Part shown: piece after piece, positions 46,139-55,539 of the stretch | How positions within the stretch are numbered: the stretch's first letter is position 1 | Layout: the number at the start of each line of letters is the position of its first letter | Assembly: GCA_944390315.1 (NCBI GenBank) | Contig: CALXPO010000027.1 | Coordinates: forward strand, 146,212-210,211 | Direction: 5' to 3' | Source: an uncultured Alphaproteobacteria bacterium | Lineage (GTDB): Bacteria > Pseudomonadota > Alphaproteobacteria > RF32 > CAG-239 | Length of the DNA stretch: 64,000 nt | Made by a program: the position numbers and the translations under genes | Notes under the pieces: model-generated | Told to the model about the DNA's origin: nothing | The model's input: only the letters and a program-made list of their open reading frames with translations | Database searches by the model: none

Positions 46139-47412
46139 TAATCTTCAGGTTTTTTAAAGATTATTGAAGAGTTTGTTCCGCCAAAGCCAAAAGAGTTGGA
46201 CATGGCAGCCTTAAGACTTTTCTTTTTTGCTTTAAGTGGAACAAGATCAAAATCGGCTACTTCGTCTGCGGGATTCTCAAGATTGAGTGTCGGCGGACAA
46301 ATCTGTTCGCAAAGAGCCTTAATGGTCAAAACAGCCTCGACGGCTCCGGCAGCACCGAGCAGGTGACCGATAGCCGATTTGGTTGAAGACATTGAAACAT
46401 TTTTCATATTTTCGCCAAACAAACGTTGTACGGCGAGAGCTTCGCCCACATCTCCTGCAGGAGTTGAGGTTCCATGAGCATTAATGTATCCGATATCGGA
46501 TAATTTTACTCCGTGTTCTGCCGCGTGGTGCGCAGCCATTTTCATGGCTCGATAGGCTCCGTCGCCGGAAGGAGCGGTTATATGATAGGCATCGCCGCTC
46601 ATGCCGTAGCCAACGATTTCGGCATAAATTTTTGCGCCTCTTGCTTTAGCATGTTCATATTCTTCCAAGACAAGGGCTCCGGCACCTTCACCCATGACAA
46701 ATCCGCTACGGGCTTTATCCCATGGACGAGATGCTTTTTCAGGGCAGTCGTTAAAATCAGAGGTTACGGCTTTCATTCTTGAAAAACCGGCCAGTCCTAA
46801 AATATTTACGGCGGATTCTGCACCTCCGGCAAGCATCATATCGGCATCATCGCGGGCAATCATGGCGGCAGCGTCACCGATGGCGTGGGTACCTGTGGAG
46901 CATGCGGTTACGCAAGCGTGATTAGGTCCTTTGAGGCCAAAGCGAATGGATAGATTGCCTGAAATCATGTTGATAAGGCAAGAAGGAATAAAAAACGGTG
47001 AAACGCGATGAGTACTTTTATTTTCGCTGATAATTGCCGAATTTTCATAAATGGTTTGTAATCCTCCGATACCGGAACCCATCATCACACCTGCTCTAAA
47101 TTGATCTTCTTCACAAGATGCTTTCCAACCGCTATCTTCCATGGCATCTATACCGGCAGCCATACCGAAAAGGATAAATTTGTCAACGCGGCGTTGTTCT
47201 TTGGGTTCCATAACCGTATCAGGATCAAACTGATGAGGTTCTTTTCCCATTGGTACGCGTCCGGCAATTTTTACAGGTACGTCGTACAATTCGACTTCGT
47301 TATCAATTCTTCTGATTGCCGATTTACCGGCGATAATATTTTCCCAGTTATAGTCAACGCCTCTACCAAAAGGAGAAAGCATACCCATACCGGTTACAAC
47401 TACTCTTCTCAT
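46138..47412 (-). CDS. fabF: 3-oxoacyl-[acyl-carrier-protein] synthase II
   Basis: 424 aa. Catalytic Cys in TACSTGTHAIGDA and the two His in NAHGTSTPAGD and IGHLLGAAG, plus SNSFGFGGTN at the C-terminus, are complete. Elongates fatty acyl-ACP in the type II pathway. It follows acpP after 96 bases that contain a hairpin. Confidence 0.97.
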   Translation of the reverse strand: MRRVVVTGMGMLSPFGRGVDYNWENIIAGKSAIRRIDNEVELYDVPVKIAGRVPMGKEPHQFDPDTVMEPKEQRRVDKFILFGMAAGIDAMEDSGWKASCEEDQFRAGVMMGSGIGGLQTIYENSAIISENKSTHRVSPFFIPSCLINMISGNLSIRFGLKGPNHACVTACSTGTHAIGDAAAMIARDDADMMLAGGAESAVNILGLAGFSRMKAVTSDFNDCPEKASRPWDKARSGFVMGEGAGALVLEEYEHAKARGAKIYAEIVGYGMSGDAYHITAPSGDGAYRAMKMAAHHAAEHGVKLSDIGYINAHGTSTPAGDVGEALAVQRLFGENMKNVSMSSTKSAIGHLLGAAGAVEAVLTIKALCEQICPPTLNLENPADEVADFDLVPLKAKKKSLKAAMSNSFGFGGTNSSIIFKKPED

Positions 47413-47456
47413 CGAATTTCCTTATAAATTAATTAACAAATTTTATTTTTTATATG

Positions 47457-47486
47457 AAAAAACTCGCTTTATGTCAAGCGAGTTTA
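47457..47486 (-). terminator. Attenuator-like terminator between acpP and fabF
   Basis: On the minus strand AAACTCGCTT pairs with AAGCGAGTTT and is followed by T's. It would let acpP be made in excess over fabF and mltG. Confidence 0.75.
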
Positions 47487-47508
47487 GTCATCAATAACTT
47501 AAAAAGAA

Positions 47509-47742
47509 TTAAGCGTTTTTGTTCAGATAATCGATAGCATCTTTTACTGTCAAAATCTTTTCAGCGGCTTCATCCGGAATTTCGCAACCGAATTCTTCTT
47601 CGAAAGCCATAACCAATTCAACAGTATCAAGGCTGTCTGCACCCAAATCATCAATAAAACTTGCGGTGTCTGTTACTTTTGATTCTTCTACGCCAAGGTG
47701 CTCTGCTACGATTTTCTTAACGCGATTAGCTGTATCAGTCAT
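47509..47742 (-). CDS. acpP: Acyl carrier protein
   Basis: 77 aa, acidic. The phosphopantetheine site is Ser37 in [20 protein letters not shown], and [12 protein letters not shown] follows. Carrier for fatty acid and lipid A synthesis. First gene of acpP-fabF-mltG. Confidence 0.98.
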   Translation of the reverse strand: MTDTANRVKKIVAEHLGVEESKVTDTASFIDDLGADSLDTVELVMAFEEEFGCEIPDEAAEKILTVKDAIDYLNKNA

Positions 47743-48009
47743 TTGATAAACCTCAAAAAAATATTAAAACAACAAAGTTATCGGGTTTGTATTCAAACCA
47801 CCCGTGTAGCCTTGTTAGCACAATTTTATAGTAATTGACAAGTATTATTTTTGGATTTTAGCATCTCTTTTCGTCTATATGTCGTTCAATCAGTTAGTTT
47901 TTCTGGAGTTTTGCTTTAATTAAAAGGTGTATAAAATACTTCATTCTTGACATTTTGTTTTATATATTTACCATTTTATTATATAAAGCGATTGAAAAAG
48001 GAACGCTGA

Positions 48010-48267
48010 ATGGGGAAAAAAATAATATTTTTATATACAATATTAACGGCGTTGGCTGCTGTTCGCTTATCAGATGAGCAATTTTCTAAAGATGCGCAAA
48101 TTCCAAATTTGATTACATCTCAGTCTTTGTTACCTGATTATATGATTATTTGGAATACCCAAAAACAAGATGCTCAAAACAAGTCAGAAAAAAAACAACA
48201 TGATTTTCAAGAGGAAAATCCTGAAGTGACTTCAGGTGATGAAGAGACCTTAATCGAAGATGAGTAA
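48010..48267 (+). CDS. Small acidic exported protein (tentative)
   Basis: 85 aa. An N-terminal hydrophobic segment (MGKKIIFLYTILTALAAV) may be a signal peptide, followed by a Gln/Lys section and a very acidic C-terminus (EETLIEDE). AAAAGGAACG lies about 7 bases before the ATG. No family recognised. Precedes ldh on the same strand but 130 bases away. Confidence 0.5.
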   Translation: MGKKIIFLYTILTALAAVRLSDEQFSKDAQIPNLITSQSLLPDYMIIWNTQKQDAQNKSEKKQHDFQEENPEVTSGDEETLIEDE

Positions 48268-48397
48268 GTTGTAATATTCGGTTACCAATTTTTACCAAAA
48301 ATTCTTTCTTAGCCCTTGCTTTTATTTCATTCAATCTATACATAATTCTATGAATTTTGATTTATATTAAATTTAAGTGTTTAGATAAGGAGAAAAA

Positions 48398-49348
48398 ATG
48401 TTAAATATCGGAATAGTCGGTGCCGGCGGCGTCGGAAGTACGGCTGCGTTTGCTTTAATGATGCGCGGTGTGGCACGCAAAATCGTCTTGATTGACCAAA
48501 ATACAAAAAAAGCCGAAGCTGAGGCTGAGGATATTGCTCATGCTACTCCTTTCGCTTATGCTAATAAAATAAAAGCAGGAACATACAGCGACTTGGAAAA
48601 TAGTGATGTCGTTATCGTGACAGCCGGTGCAAACCAAAAACCGGGCGAAACACGTAATGATTTGTTGGCAACTAATGTCAGAATTTTTGAAAGCATTATT
48701 CCTCAGATTGCTCAATATGCGCCAAATGCAATTTTAATTATTGCCTCTAATCCGATGGATGTCATGACTTCCGTGGCTATCAAATTATCCGGCTTTGATA
48801 AAAATCGTGTATTCGGCAGCGGAACAGTATTGGATACGGCACGCTTTCGTACTTTGCTCGGATATCATTTGGGTGTTTCACCGAAATCTTTACATGCAAA
48901 TGTTTTGGGTGAACATGGCGACAGTGAAGTTCTTATATGGTCAAATGCCGTTGCGGGAACCATTCATATTGAACAATTGGCCAAAGATTTGAATCGTCCT
49001 CTGACGGAAGAAGTTAAAGCCGATATTGATGACAATGTTCGTAATGCAGCTTACAAAATTATTGATGGCAAAGGCTCAACAACTTTTGGTATTGCCGGAG
49101 CATTGAGTCGTATTTGCCAGGCCATTGACAGTAACGAATATGCTGTTTTGAATGTATCTGCTCTGCATGATGAAGTGGAAGGTGTTAAAGATATTTGCAT
49201 GTCTATGCCTTGTGTTGTCGGAAAACGTGGTATTCATAGTCGTTTATATCCGACTTTTTCTGATGAAGAGCATGAAAAACTAACGGAAAGCGCTCAAACA
49301 ATTAAAGGCTTTACGGAAGTAGCTCTAAATTGTATAAAACAGAAATAA
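48398..49348 (+). CDS. ldh: L-lactate dehydrogenase
   Basis: 316 aa. NAD-binding GAGGVGSTAAF at the N-terminus. The substrate loop is AGANQKPGETRNDLL; Gln80 at the discriminating position favours lactate over malate (which needs Arg). ASNPMDVMTS and the catalytic His in GEHGDSE are present. Regenerates NAD in fermentation, fitting the glycolytic genes in the window. TAAGGAGAAA precedes the ATG. Confidence 0.94.
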   Translation: MLNIGIVGAGGVGSTAAFALMMRGVARKIVLIDQNTKKAEAEAEDIAHATPFAYANKIKAGTYSDLENSDVVIVTAGANQKPGETRNDLLATNVRIFESIIPQIAQYAPNAILIIASNPMDVMTSVAIKLSGFDKNRVFGSGTVLDTARFRTLLGYHLGVSPKSLHANVLGEHGDSEVLIWSNAVAGTIHIEQLAKDLNRPLTEEVKADIDDNVRNAAYKIIDGKGSTTFGIAGALSRICQAIDSNEYAVLNVSALHDEVEGVKDICMSMPCVVGKRGIHSRLYPTFSDEEHEKLTESAQTIKGFTEVALNCIKQK

Positions 49349-49359
49349 ATTTCTAATAT

Positions 49360-49385
49360 AGAACCCCCTGTAACCGGGGGTTCTG
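49360..49385 (+). terminator. Terminator of ldh
   Basis: AGAACCCCC pairs with GGGGGTTCT around a short loop, 12 bases after the stop. The following T-run is weak. Confidence 0.65.
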
Positions 49386-49502
49386 TTAGTTTTAAGGCTT
49401 GTGTTTTGTTCATGCTCACCAGCGTAAAAAAGGTTGCTTCTGCGTTCTTGGCTATTCATTTCTGCCAAAAATCTGTATTTTGTCTGAGAATTCATAAAAA
49501 AC

Positions 49503-49536
49503 AAAAAAGGTATCGTTCTCATACGATACCTTTTTT
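49503..49536 (-). terminator. Terminator of the 157-aa gene
   Basis: AAAAAAGGTATCGT pairs with ACGATACCTTTTTT, just beyond the minus-strand stop; it can act in both directions. Confidence 0.85.
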
Positions 49537-49543
49537 GTAATAT

Positions 49544-50017
49544 TTAACAGCCATAAATCTTATCATAAAAAATAACAAGATTCTTTTCTGCATGGCTGCG
49601 GAAGAAATTTTTTGCTTTCTCGCACAACTCACGACGTTTGATGTACTTTAGGGCAGCAATTAATTTCTTTTGCTTGACCATATCCATCTGTGCCGTTTCT
49701 CGCAAAGAGTGATATTTTGCGTAGAGCGAAAGAGCTTCGGGATAATGCACCAACAACCTTTCGGTCGATGCATGGCAGCGATACAGAGGAAAATAGATAC
49801 ACATTAAATCTTTTCGATGACCGCTTACCAAACGTCTTTCGACTTCTTCGTCAAGCTGGTATTTTTTGACATATCTTTCAAACTTGACTGTATCTTTTAA
49901 AGTCAGCAACTCAAGCTGTGCCTTGGTTTTTAATTTTCCTTCGGCAATTTGGTCGCAAAACTCTCGCAGGCTGTGATACCTAGTCAGAGCTATCTGCGAA
50001 TCTAGGTTACGTTTCAT
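49544..50017 (-). CDS. Uncharacterised helical protein
   Basis: 157 aa, basic and helical, with the segment YHSLRE repeated (about residues 14 and 102), suggesting an internal duplication. No signal peptide. Cys in the middle (LMCIYFPLYRCHAS) have no clear metal spacing. Family not recognised; it has its own terminator. Confidence 0.6.
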   Translation of the reverse strand: MKRNLDSQIALTRYHSLREFCDQIAEGKLKTKAQLELLTLKDTVKFERYVKKYQLDEEVERRLVSGHRKDLMCIYFPLYRCHASTERLLVHYPEALSLYAKYHSLRETAQMDMVKQKKLIAALKYIKRRELCEKAKNFFRSHAEKNLVIFYDKIYGC

Positions 50018-50140
50018 AGTGATAATAATTTATTTCTAACTTCATACTAATCTTTTTTTTGTCTATTAGTCAATGTTTTTTTATTTTGTTGCAAAAAATC
50101 TATTTATCGTGTATATTTAATGATAAGAGGAGTGTTGAAA

Positions 50141-50494
50141 ATGTCCAAAATTTTTAGAATTTTTGTATTCGTTTGTTTGTGTATGCTCGGAGTTACCAGC
50201 AGCGTATATGCCGGCGTGCGCTTTATAACGGATGTTCCCAGAAATTCTTTTGCCGGAAAAGCTCCTTCGAATCCTACTTCGTCTACACAGAATCGTTGCG
50301 CGGCAATCGGTTATAGAGAAACGGCAAGAACTTGTAAAAAAGGAACAATTCCGACGAATCCTTGTCCTTATAGCGGCAATTACTATAAAAGTTGTTGCGA
50401 TGAAGAATATAGATATACAAGAGAATATTGCCTGAAAAGAGGCTTGACACCGAGCAGTCACTCTTGTGAAGGCAAATATGCCTGCCGCGATTAA
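50141..50494 (+). CDS. Small Cys-rich secreted protein
   Basis: 117 aa from ATG 50141, with GAGGAG about 10 bases upstream. Clear signal peptide ending at VYA (about residue 25). The mature part of about 92 residues has ten Cys in a spaced pattern (RCAAIGY, TCKKG, PCPYSG, SCCDEEY, YCLKRG, SCEGKYACRD), so it is likely a disulfide-stabilised extracellular protein. The CxxxxY, CPYSGNYYKSCC layout resembles repeats of Cys-rich surface proteins. Function unknown. Confidence 0.75.
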   Translation: MSKIFRIFVFVCLCMLGVTSSVYAGVRFITDVPRNSFAGKAPSNPTSSTQNRCAAIGYRETARTCKKGTIPTNPCPYSGNYYKSCCDEEYRYTREYCLKRGLTPSSHSCEGKYACRD

Positions 50495-50604
50495 AAGCTA
50501 ACAATAAACTTTCTATTTTCGCAATTTTTTAGCTCCGATGAGGCTGATTTTGCGCTCTTCGTGCTAAATTTCTTAATCGTTTTATTCTTTGCTTTACGGA
50601 AAAC

Positions 50605-50702
50605 TCCAAGGTTACTCGGGGCAAATTGCCAAGGCGTTGAAATAAAACCGCTCCGGCGTGGGCAAACCAAAGGTTTGTCGCTGATTTAGAAGCCACGGGT
50701 TC
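50605..50702 (-). repeat. Dispersed repeat family B, copy 3
   Basis: On the minus strand it reads TTCTAAATCAGC, an AAACC-TTT-GGTTT type hairpin, CCACGCC, then CCTTGGCAATTTGCCCCGAG and TAACCTTGG, the tail shared with the copies near 3.9 and 10.5 kb. It lies directly beyond the ybjN-type stop, as copy 2 lies beyond another minus-strand gene. Confidence 0.55.
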
Positions 50703-50716
50703 TCATTATTGCCGAG

Positions 50717-51208
50717 CTAGGCTTGACCGGATGTTCTCATAAGCATCGGGTAAAGTGCTTGCTTGGGGTCTAAACCTTTTGTCATGACAATGTTGAATAT
50801 GGGGTACATTCTTTCACATTCTTTTATGGCAATGTCCATGATGTTTGTCAGTTGTGCATAAAAATCATGATTGTCCTGATTGTAAAACATGGCATGTCTA
50901 AAAACAGGCATTTTTTGTTCGGTCCAATACGAAAAATGTCCTATCCATAAGTCATCGTTGATTAAAGCAAGCAATTCAAAAATTTTGTTATGGTCTTTTT
51001 GTTTGTCTTCAATATTGAGCAGGCAGGATATATGAAGGCAGTGCATCGTTTCTTCCCAAGAAAAGAATAACAACATGTCATTCCAACGTCCCTGAACTTC
51101 AACGACAACTTCGTTTGGACTGCGGCGTTCCATTTCGTATGCGCGACGGCTCAAAATATTTTCGACCACATCTATCGGGTTGTTTGCGGCGGGTATAGTA
51201 GATACCAT
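50717..51208 (-). CDS. YbjN-domain protein (alphaproteobacterial type)
   Basis: 163 aa. The order NPIDVVENILSRRAYEMERR, VQGRWNDMLLFFSW, ELLALINDDLWIGHFSYWTE, PVFRHAMFY and AIKECERMYPIFNIVM is typical of the YbjN-domain proteins of alphaproteobacteria. It is thought to be a soluble chaperone-like or regulatory protein; its function is not settled. It diverges from lgt. Confidence 0.85.
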   Translation of the reverse strand: MVSTIPAANNPIDVVENILSRRAYEMERRSPNEVVVEVQGRWNDMLLFFSWEETMHCLHISCLLNIEDKQKDHNKIFELLALINDDLWIGHFSYWTEQKMPVFRHAMFYNQDNHDFYAQLTNIMDIAIKECERMYPIFNIVMTKGLDPKQALYPMLMRTSGQA

Positions 51209-51473
51209 CTGTTATTCTCCATTCTATTCGCAAAAAACTTCCTTGCCTTTTTATAATTGCACTATCGAGTCGCAAAAGACAATCAATCAAAAAAAGTTTT
51301 CCACCTGATTTATTAAAAAATTTTTCTGTTGATAATTTTTTCATTAAAAATCAATTAGATATATTGTTTCTAAATAAATCGCTTTTTTAGATGTGGATAT
51401 ATTGATGAAATTTAATATACTTTTAATCAATTTTTAAAATGATAACGAAAAACTAAATATCCAAGGAGTGCCT

Positions 51474-52271
51474 ATGGTCGGATTAGAATTTCCAAATATT
51501 TCACCGGTAATGTTTTCTGTTGCGGGACTGTCCGTTCGTTGGTATTCCATGGCCTATCTCGCCGGAATTGTTTTAGCATGGCTCTGTTTGGTACGAGATA
51601 TTAAAAAATATCATATTTCATTTGGAAAAACTGCTGTTGAAGATATCATTTTTTATATCACAATAGGCATTATTGTAGGTGGACGTTTGGGGTATGCCAT
51701 ATTCTACGGCGGAAGTTATTTCTGGCATGAACCTTGGCAAATATTAGCTCTGTGGAAAGGGGGAATGTCTTTTCACGGTGGTGCCGTCGGCGCTGTTATG
51801 GGCTTGTGGTATGCTTCTTATCGGCATCAGATTGATTTTTGGCAGCTTACCGATTTGGCCGCCTTGTATGCTCCTATGGGTATCTTTTTTGGGCGTTTGG
51901 CCAATTTTATTAACGATGAGTTGTGGGGAAGAGTGACGGATGTGGCATGGGCGGTGAGATTCCCGAGCGGAGGCTACTTGCCGCGTCATCCTTCTCAGCT
52001 TTATGAAGCTGTGTGTGAAGGGTTGCTTATGTTGATTGTGCTTAATGTTCTATGGCGCTTTGTTCCGATATTTAGAGAGAAAAAAGGAACAATTTCGGCT
52101 TTGTTCGTTATTTTCTATGCTGTTTTTCGTATTGTTTTAGAAAATTTCCGTCAGCCTGATGCACAGCTTGGTTTTTATTTTGGCGTCCTTACGATGGGAC
52201 AAATTTTATCTTTTCCGTTGCTTGTATTCGGTATTTATCTGTTTTGGCGGAAATTTAGGCTTGAGAAGTAA
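51474..52271 (+). CDS. lgt: Prolipoprotein diacylglyceryl transferase
   Basis: 265 aa from ATG 51474, spaced 6 bases from AAGGAG; the GTG at 51468 overlaps that site. Seven membrane segments. Signatures: YLAGIVLAW, GGRLGYAIFY, the catalytic GGMSFHGG and GRLANFINDELWGR. First step of lipoprotein maturation, needed by the lipoproteins in this window. Its last 17 bases overlap the convergent GGDEF gene. Confidence 0.96.
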   Translation: MVGLEFPNISPVMFSVAGLSVRWYSMAYLAGIVLAWLCLVRDIKKYHISFGKTAVEDIIFYITIGIIVGGRLGYAIFYGGSYFWHEPWQILALWKGGMSFHGGAVGAVMGLWYASYRHQIDFWQLTDLAALYAPMGIFFGRLANFINDELWGRVTDVAWAVRFPSGGYLPRHPSQLYEAVCEGLLMLIVLNVLWRFVPIFREKKGTISALFVIFYAVFRIVLENFRQPDAQLGFYFGVLTMGQILSFPLLVFGIYLFWRKFRLEK

Positions 52272-53433
52272 TATTTTGTGTGAATTTATAGGTTTTTTGT
52301 AATATCTTGCGAGCGCGTATAAAAACGCCAAAAACGTCAATATCGCTGCGTTTCTTATCGGCAACACTGCAGGAAACGGTTAATTTAAGAGGTTTTTTGC
52401 GGTGGCTTAAATAAAATTCGGAAGCGGCAATGTTGCGTCGCAGATTTTCTGTTTTTGTATAGGTTTCCCCTTTTTCTGCGCCGTTGAATATAATAATAAA
52501 CTCATCTGAGCCGCAACGATATAGTTCGGCTTGCGGTTCTATTTCTTTTATCTTTCTGGAAATCATTGCGGCTATTTCATTGATGCCCGATTGTCGGAAA
52601 ATTTGTGCTAATTGCTTGTAATTGTCAATACAGATAATCCCAAGACCGTATTTTGCCGGTAAAGACGAAGCCGCTTTAATAAAAGCATTACCATTATTCA
52701 AACCGGTTATGCTGTCTTTATATCTATCGTAACAGAGTGTATGAATGATACCGCATAAAATTGTAAAAATGGCACTGAAAAAAAATAAAGCCAGAGGTGT
52801 CGGGCGGTCCGAAAGATATAAGGCGAGCGTGATATCAATTGTGGCAAAAAACAGGGCACTCGTTAAAATATCGTTTTTTATGGATGAATGAATTAGCATT
52901 ATTATCAAAATTGTCAAATATAAGGATAAACCGAATATTTGTAAGCCTAGATTGTTGTAATGAAAACGACTGAAGTCAATGCCGATATTTTGTCTGCCGA
53001 GATGTTCCCCGATTGCTAAACTGAGAAAAATAATGGCTATGAAACCGACCGTATCAAGACAAAAAAACGGACGGTTGGGGAGAAAGTAAAAAAATAAAAT
53101 AAGTAGTCCCATAAAAAATGTTAGATTGTAAAAATCGTTGCTCAAATTATAAATTGTCCCGTGGTAATATTTAAGATAATTAAGCAGACAGTAACCAAGG
53201 GTAATGGTAATTATAAAAAACAGAGGGCGATTCCTGTTTGCATAAAGTAAAATCAGGCAACAAATAAAACTCAGAATTAAAAAACCGATATGTAGCAGAA
53301 GAAGCCAGTGCGTATTTAGCGGGGCGGCAATAAAATAAATGCCGAGTGTCAGAAACAGCAACAAAGACGGCAGTAATGAATTTTTCATTAGCGGTAATAT
53401 CTGTTTACAACAGCGGATAAATTTTTTCCACAC
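52255..53433 (-). CDS. Membrane GGDEF-domain protein with GSDEF variant
   Basis: 392 aa. Eight or so membrane segments in the first 225 residues, then a GGDEF domain (RYKDSITGLNNGNAF to the end). The signature is YRCGSDEFIIIF: GSDEF rather than GGDEF. The substitution may weaken or abolish cyclic di-GMP synthesis. No I-site RxxD is evident before it. No EAL domain. It could be an active cyclase, a degenerate sensor or a c-di-GMP/GTP binding protein. Confidence 0.8.
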   Translation of the reverse strand: MWKKFIRCCKQILPLMKNSLLPSLLLFLTLGIYFIAAPLNTHWLLLLHIGFLILSFICCLILLYANRNRPLFFIITITLGYCLLNYLKYYHGTIYNLSNDFYNLTFFMGLLILFFYFLPNRPFFCLDTVGFIAIIFLSLAIGEHLGRQNIGIDFSRFHYNNLGLQIFGLSLYLTILIIMLIHSSIKNDILTSALFFATIDITLALYLSDRPTPLALFFFSAIFTILCGIIHTLCYDRYKDSITGLNNGNAFIKAASSLPAKYGLGIICIDNYKQLAQIFRQSGINEIAAMISRKIKEIEPQAELYRCGSDEFIIIFNGAEKGETYTKTENLRRNIAASEFYLSHRKKPLKLTVSCSVADKKRSDIDVFGVFIRARKILQKTYKFTQNITSQA

Positions 53434-53475
53434 GGCAAGTCTTCCTTTCGCAGAATATTATAAATCCGCAAGCGT

Positions 53476-54561
53476 TTAAATTTTATTTACGCATTTGATA
53501 ATTGAGCTGTCGCCGTATGAATAAAAACGATATTTTTCTTTGATGGCATGTTGGTATGCGGCTTTCATTCTCTCTGTTCCCGCAATGGCGCAAATAAGCA
53601 TGAATAAAGTTGATTTTGGCAGATGAAAATTTGTGATAATCATATCGATAATGCGAAATTTGTATCCCGGTGTTATAAAAATATCGGTATCACCGGCGAA
53701 GGGATGTAAAATTCCTTTTTCGTCAGCGGCTGTTTCGAGCAAACGCAAAGATGTTGTGCCAACCGCGATAATACGTCGACCTTCTTTTTTGGCTTGATTA
53801 ATTTTTGCGCAGGCTTCGGGGCTTATTTCGCAATATTCCGAGTGCATTTTGTGGTCTTTGGTATCTTCGGTTTTAACCGGTAGAAATGTGCCGGCACCGA
53901 CATGAAGCGTGACAAATACTTTTTCGACTCCTTTTTCTTCCAGAGCTTTGAACACGCGGTCGGTGAAATGCAGACCGGCGGTCGGAGCGGCGACGGCGCC
54001 TTCATAATGTGCGTAAATAGTCTGATAGTTTTCTTTATCGTTATATTTGTCCCAAATGCCGCCTTTGGTGGGTTTGTCGCGTTTAATATAAGGCGGTAGA
54101 GGCATTAGACCATATTGTTTTAATTTGTCGCCGAGTTGCTCGGGCGGGCAGTCAAAAGCTATTAAGACGCCGTCATCATCTTTTTTTTCGAGAACATGTG
54201 CCGTAAAGTCACTTTCTTCGGGGGTAATATCATCGGTATAAAAGTGAATGATATCTTGCGGATGAAGCCGTTTGGCGTTTTTGATAAAAGACCACCATTT
54301 GATACCGTCTACCGGACGATATAATGTTACCTCTACTTTTGCTTCTCCTCTGGTTCCGTACAAGCGGGCGGGAATAACTTTGGTGTCGTTAAAAACTAAG
54401 ACATCCCCTTCGTGCAAGATTTCGGGTAAATCGTAAAAATGTCTGTCGACAATTTTGTCTTCTTCGCTTAAATCCAGCAAACGAGAACTGTCGCGCGGAT
54501 TTGCCGGTTGTGAGGCAATTAAGCTGCGATTTAAATCAAAATCAAAAACATCAACTTTCAT
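53476..54561 (-). CDS. queA: S-adenosylmethionine:tRNA ribosyltransferase-isomerase
   Basis: 361 aa. Queuosine pathway enzyme. Family motifs: SLIASQPANPRDSSRL, GDVLVFNDTKVIPARLYG, AAPTAGLHFTD, THVGAGTF-like VTLHVGAGTFLPV, VGTTSLRLLE, and NFHLPKSTLFMLICA. Divergent from kdsB. Confidence 0.96.
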   Translation of the reverse strand: MKVDVFDFDLNRSLIASQPANPRDSSRLLDLSEEDKIVDRHFYDLPEILHEGDVLVFNDTKVIPARLYGTRGEAKVEVTLYRPVDGIKWWSFIKNAKRLHPQDIIHFYTDDITPEESDFTAHVLEKKDDDGVLIAFDCPPEQLGDKLKQYGLMPLPPYIKRDKPTKGGIWDKYNDKENYQTIYAHYEGAVAAPTAGLHFTDRVFKALEEKGVEKVFVTLHVGAGTFLPVKTEDTKDHKMHSEYCEISPEACAKINQAKKEGRRIIAVGTTSLRLLETAADEKGILHPFAGDTDIFITPGYKFRIIDMIITNFHLPKSTLFMLICAIAGTERMKAAYQHAIKEKYRFYSYGDSSIIKCVNKI

Positions 54562-54709
54562 TTTTTTATCCTTCTACCGCTATGATAACTCTGCGCTTTT
54601 ATATTACAGAGTTATTTTTTTTGCAAGAGGTACGAAAAGAACAAAAGTTGACAAGTGGGGTTGTAGCTGTATACTATCAAAGAATTTAACCGCTAAAAAG
54701 GAGTAAAAA

Positions 54710-55480
54710 ATGGTTAATGTTGTTACTATGATACCGGTCAGAATGGCTTCTACTCGTTTGCCAAACAAACCGTTGTTGGATATTAATGGTAAAACTCTTT
54801 TGCAAAGAGTTTATGAAAATGTCAGAGCTGTTATTCCGGGCGATGTATATGTTGCCGCAGGTGATCAGGTTATTGTTGATGCTTGCCAAAAATTTGGCGC
54901 AAAAGCAATATTGACAGATCCGTCCCTGCCTTCGGGGACCGACCGAATCGCAGCTGCCCTCAAAGAAATTGATGCTGAGGGAAAATACGATATCGTGGTA
55001 AATTTCCAAGGTGATGCGGTTAATGTTAATCCTGCCGTGAATAATGATTTAATCAAAATGGTGGAAGAAACAGGTTGTGATATTGCAACCGTCGGCATGG
55101 TCTTTGATAAAAAAGAAGATGTCGATGTTCCGGCTAATGTTAAAATTGTTATGGGTTTGAGAGAAGGTGAAACAGAAGGACGTTGCTTGTATTTTACACG
55201 CGCGGCAGCTCCTTTTATCCGCAATCCTGAAAAATGTAAAAATAAAGACTTTTACCATCATATTGGTATTTATGTTTATAAAGCCGAATCACTTAAAAAA
55301 TTTGTAGAATTGCCAGTCGGCGTTTTGGAAGAAAGAGAAAGTTTGGAACAACTGCGTGCTTTGGAAAACGGTATGACGATACGGGCAAAATTAGTCAAAG
55401 AATTGACCTTAAATAAAAATGCTCCGGCCGATATTGATACCCCAGAAGATTTGGAAGAAGCTCGTAAGTGGATTAAATAG
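54710..55480 (+). CDS. kdsB: 3-deoxy-manno-octulosonate cytidylyltransferase
   Basis: 256 aa. Nucleotide-binding start MIPVRMASTRLPNKPL, DRIAAALKEID, VVNFQGDAVNVNP, and FYHHIGIYVYK near the end are typical. Activates KDO for lipopolysaccharide inner core. The usual VQGDEP motif reads FQGDAV here, a mild variant. AAAAGGAG precedes the ATG. Confidence 0.93.
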   Translation: MVNVVTMIPVRMASTRLPNKPLLDINGKTLLQRVYENVRAVIPGDVYVAAGDQVIVDACQKFGAKAILTDPSLPSGTDRIAAALKEIDAEGKYDIVVNFQGDAVNVNPAVNNDLIKMVEETGCDIATVGMVFDKKEDVDVPANVKIVMGLREGETEGRCLYFTRAAAPFIRNPEKCKNKDFYHHIGIYVYKAESLKKFVELPVGVLEERESLEQLRALENGMTIRAKLVKELTLNKNAPADIDTPEDLEEARKWIK

Positions 55481-55498
55481 TCCTGTTGGTTATGTAAA

Positions 55499-55521
55499 AT
55501 GTCCCTGTTATCAGGGACATT
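55499..55521 (+). terminator. Terminator of kdsB
   Basis: ATGTCCCTG pairs with CAGGGACAT around TTAT, followed by a short T-run. Confidence 0.75.
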
Positions 55522-55539
55522 TTACTTAGAGATAAGAAA

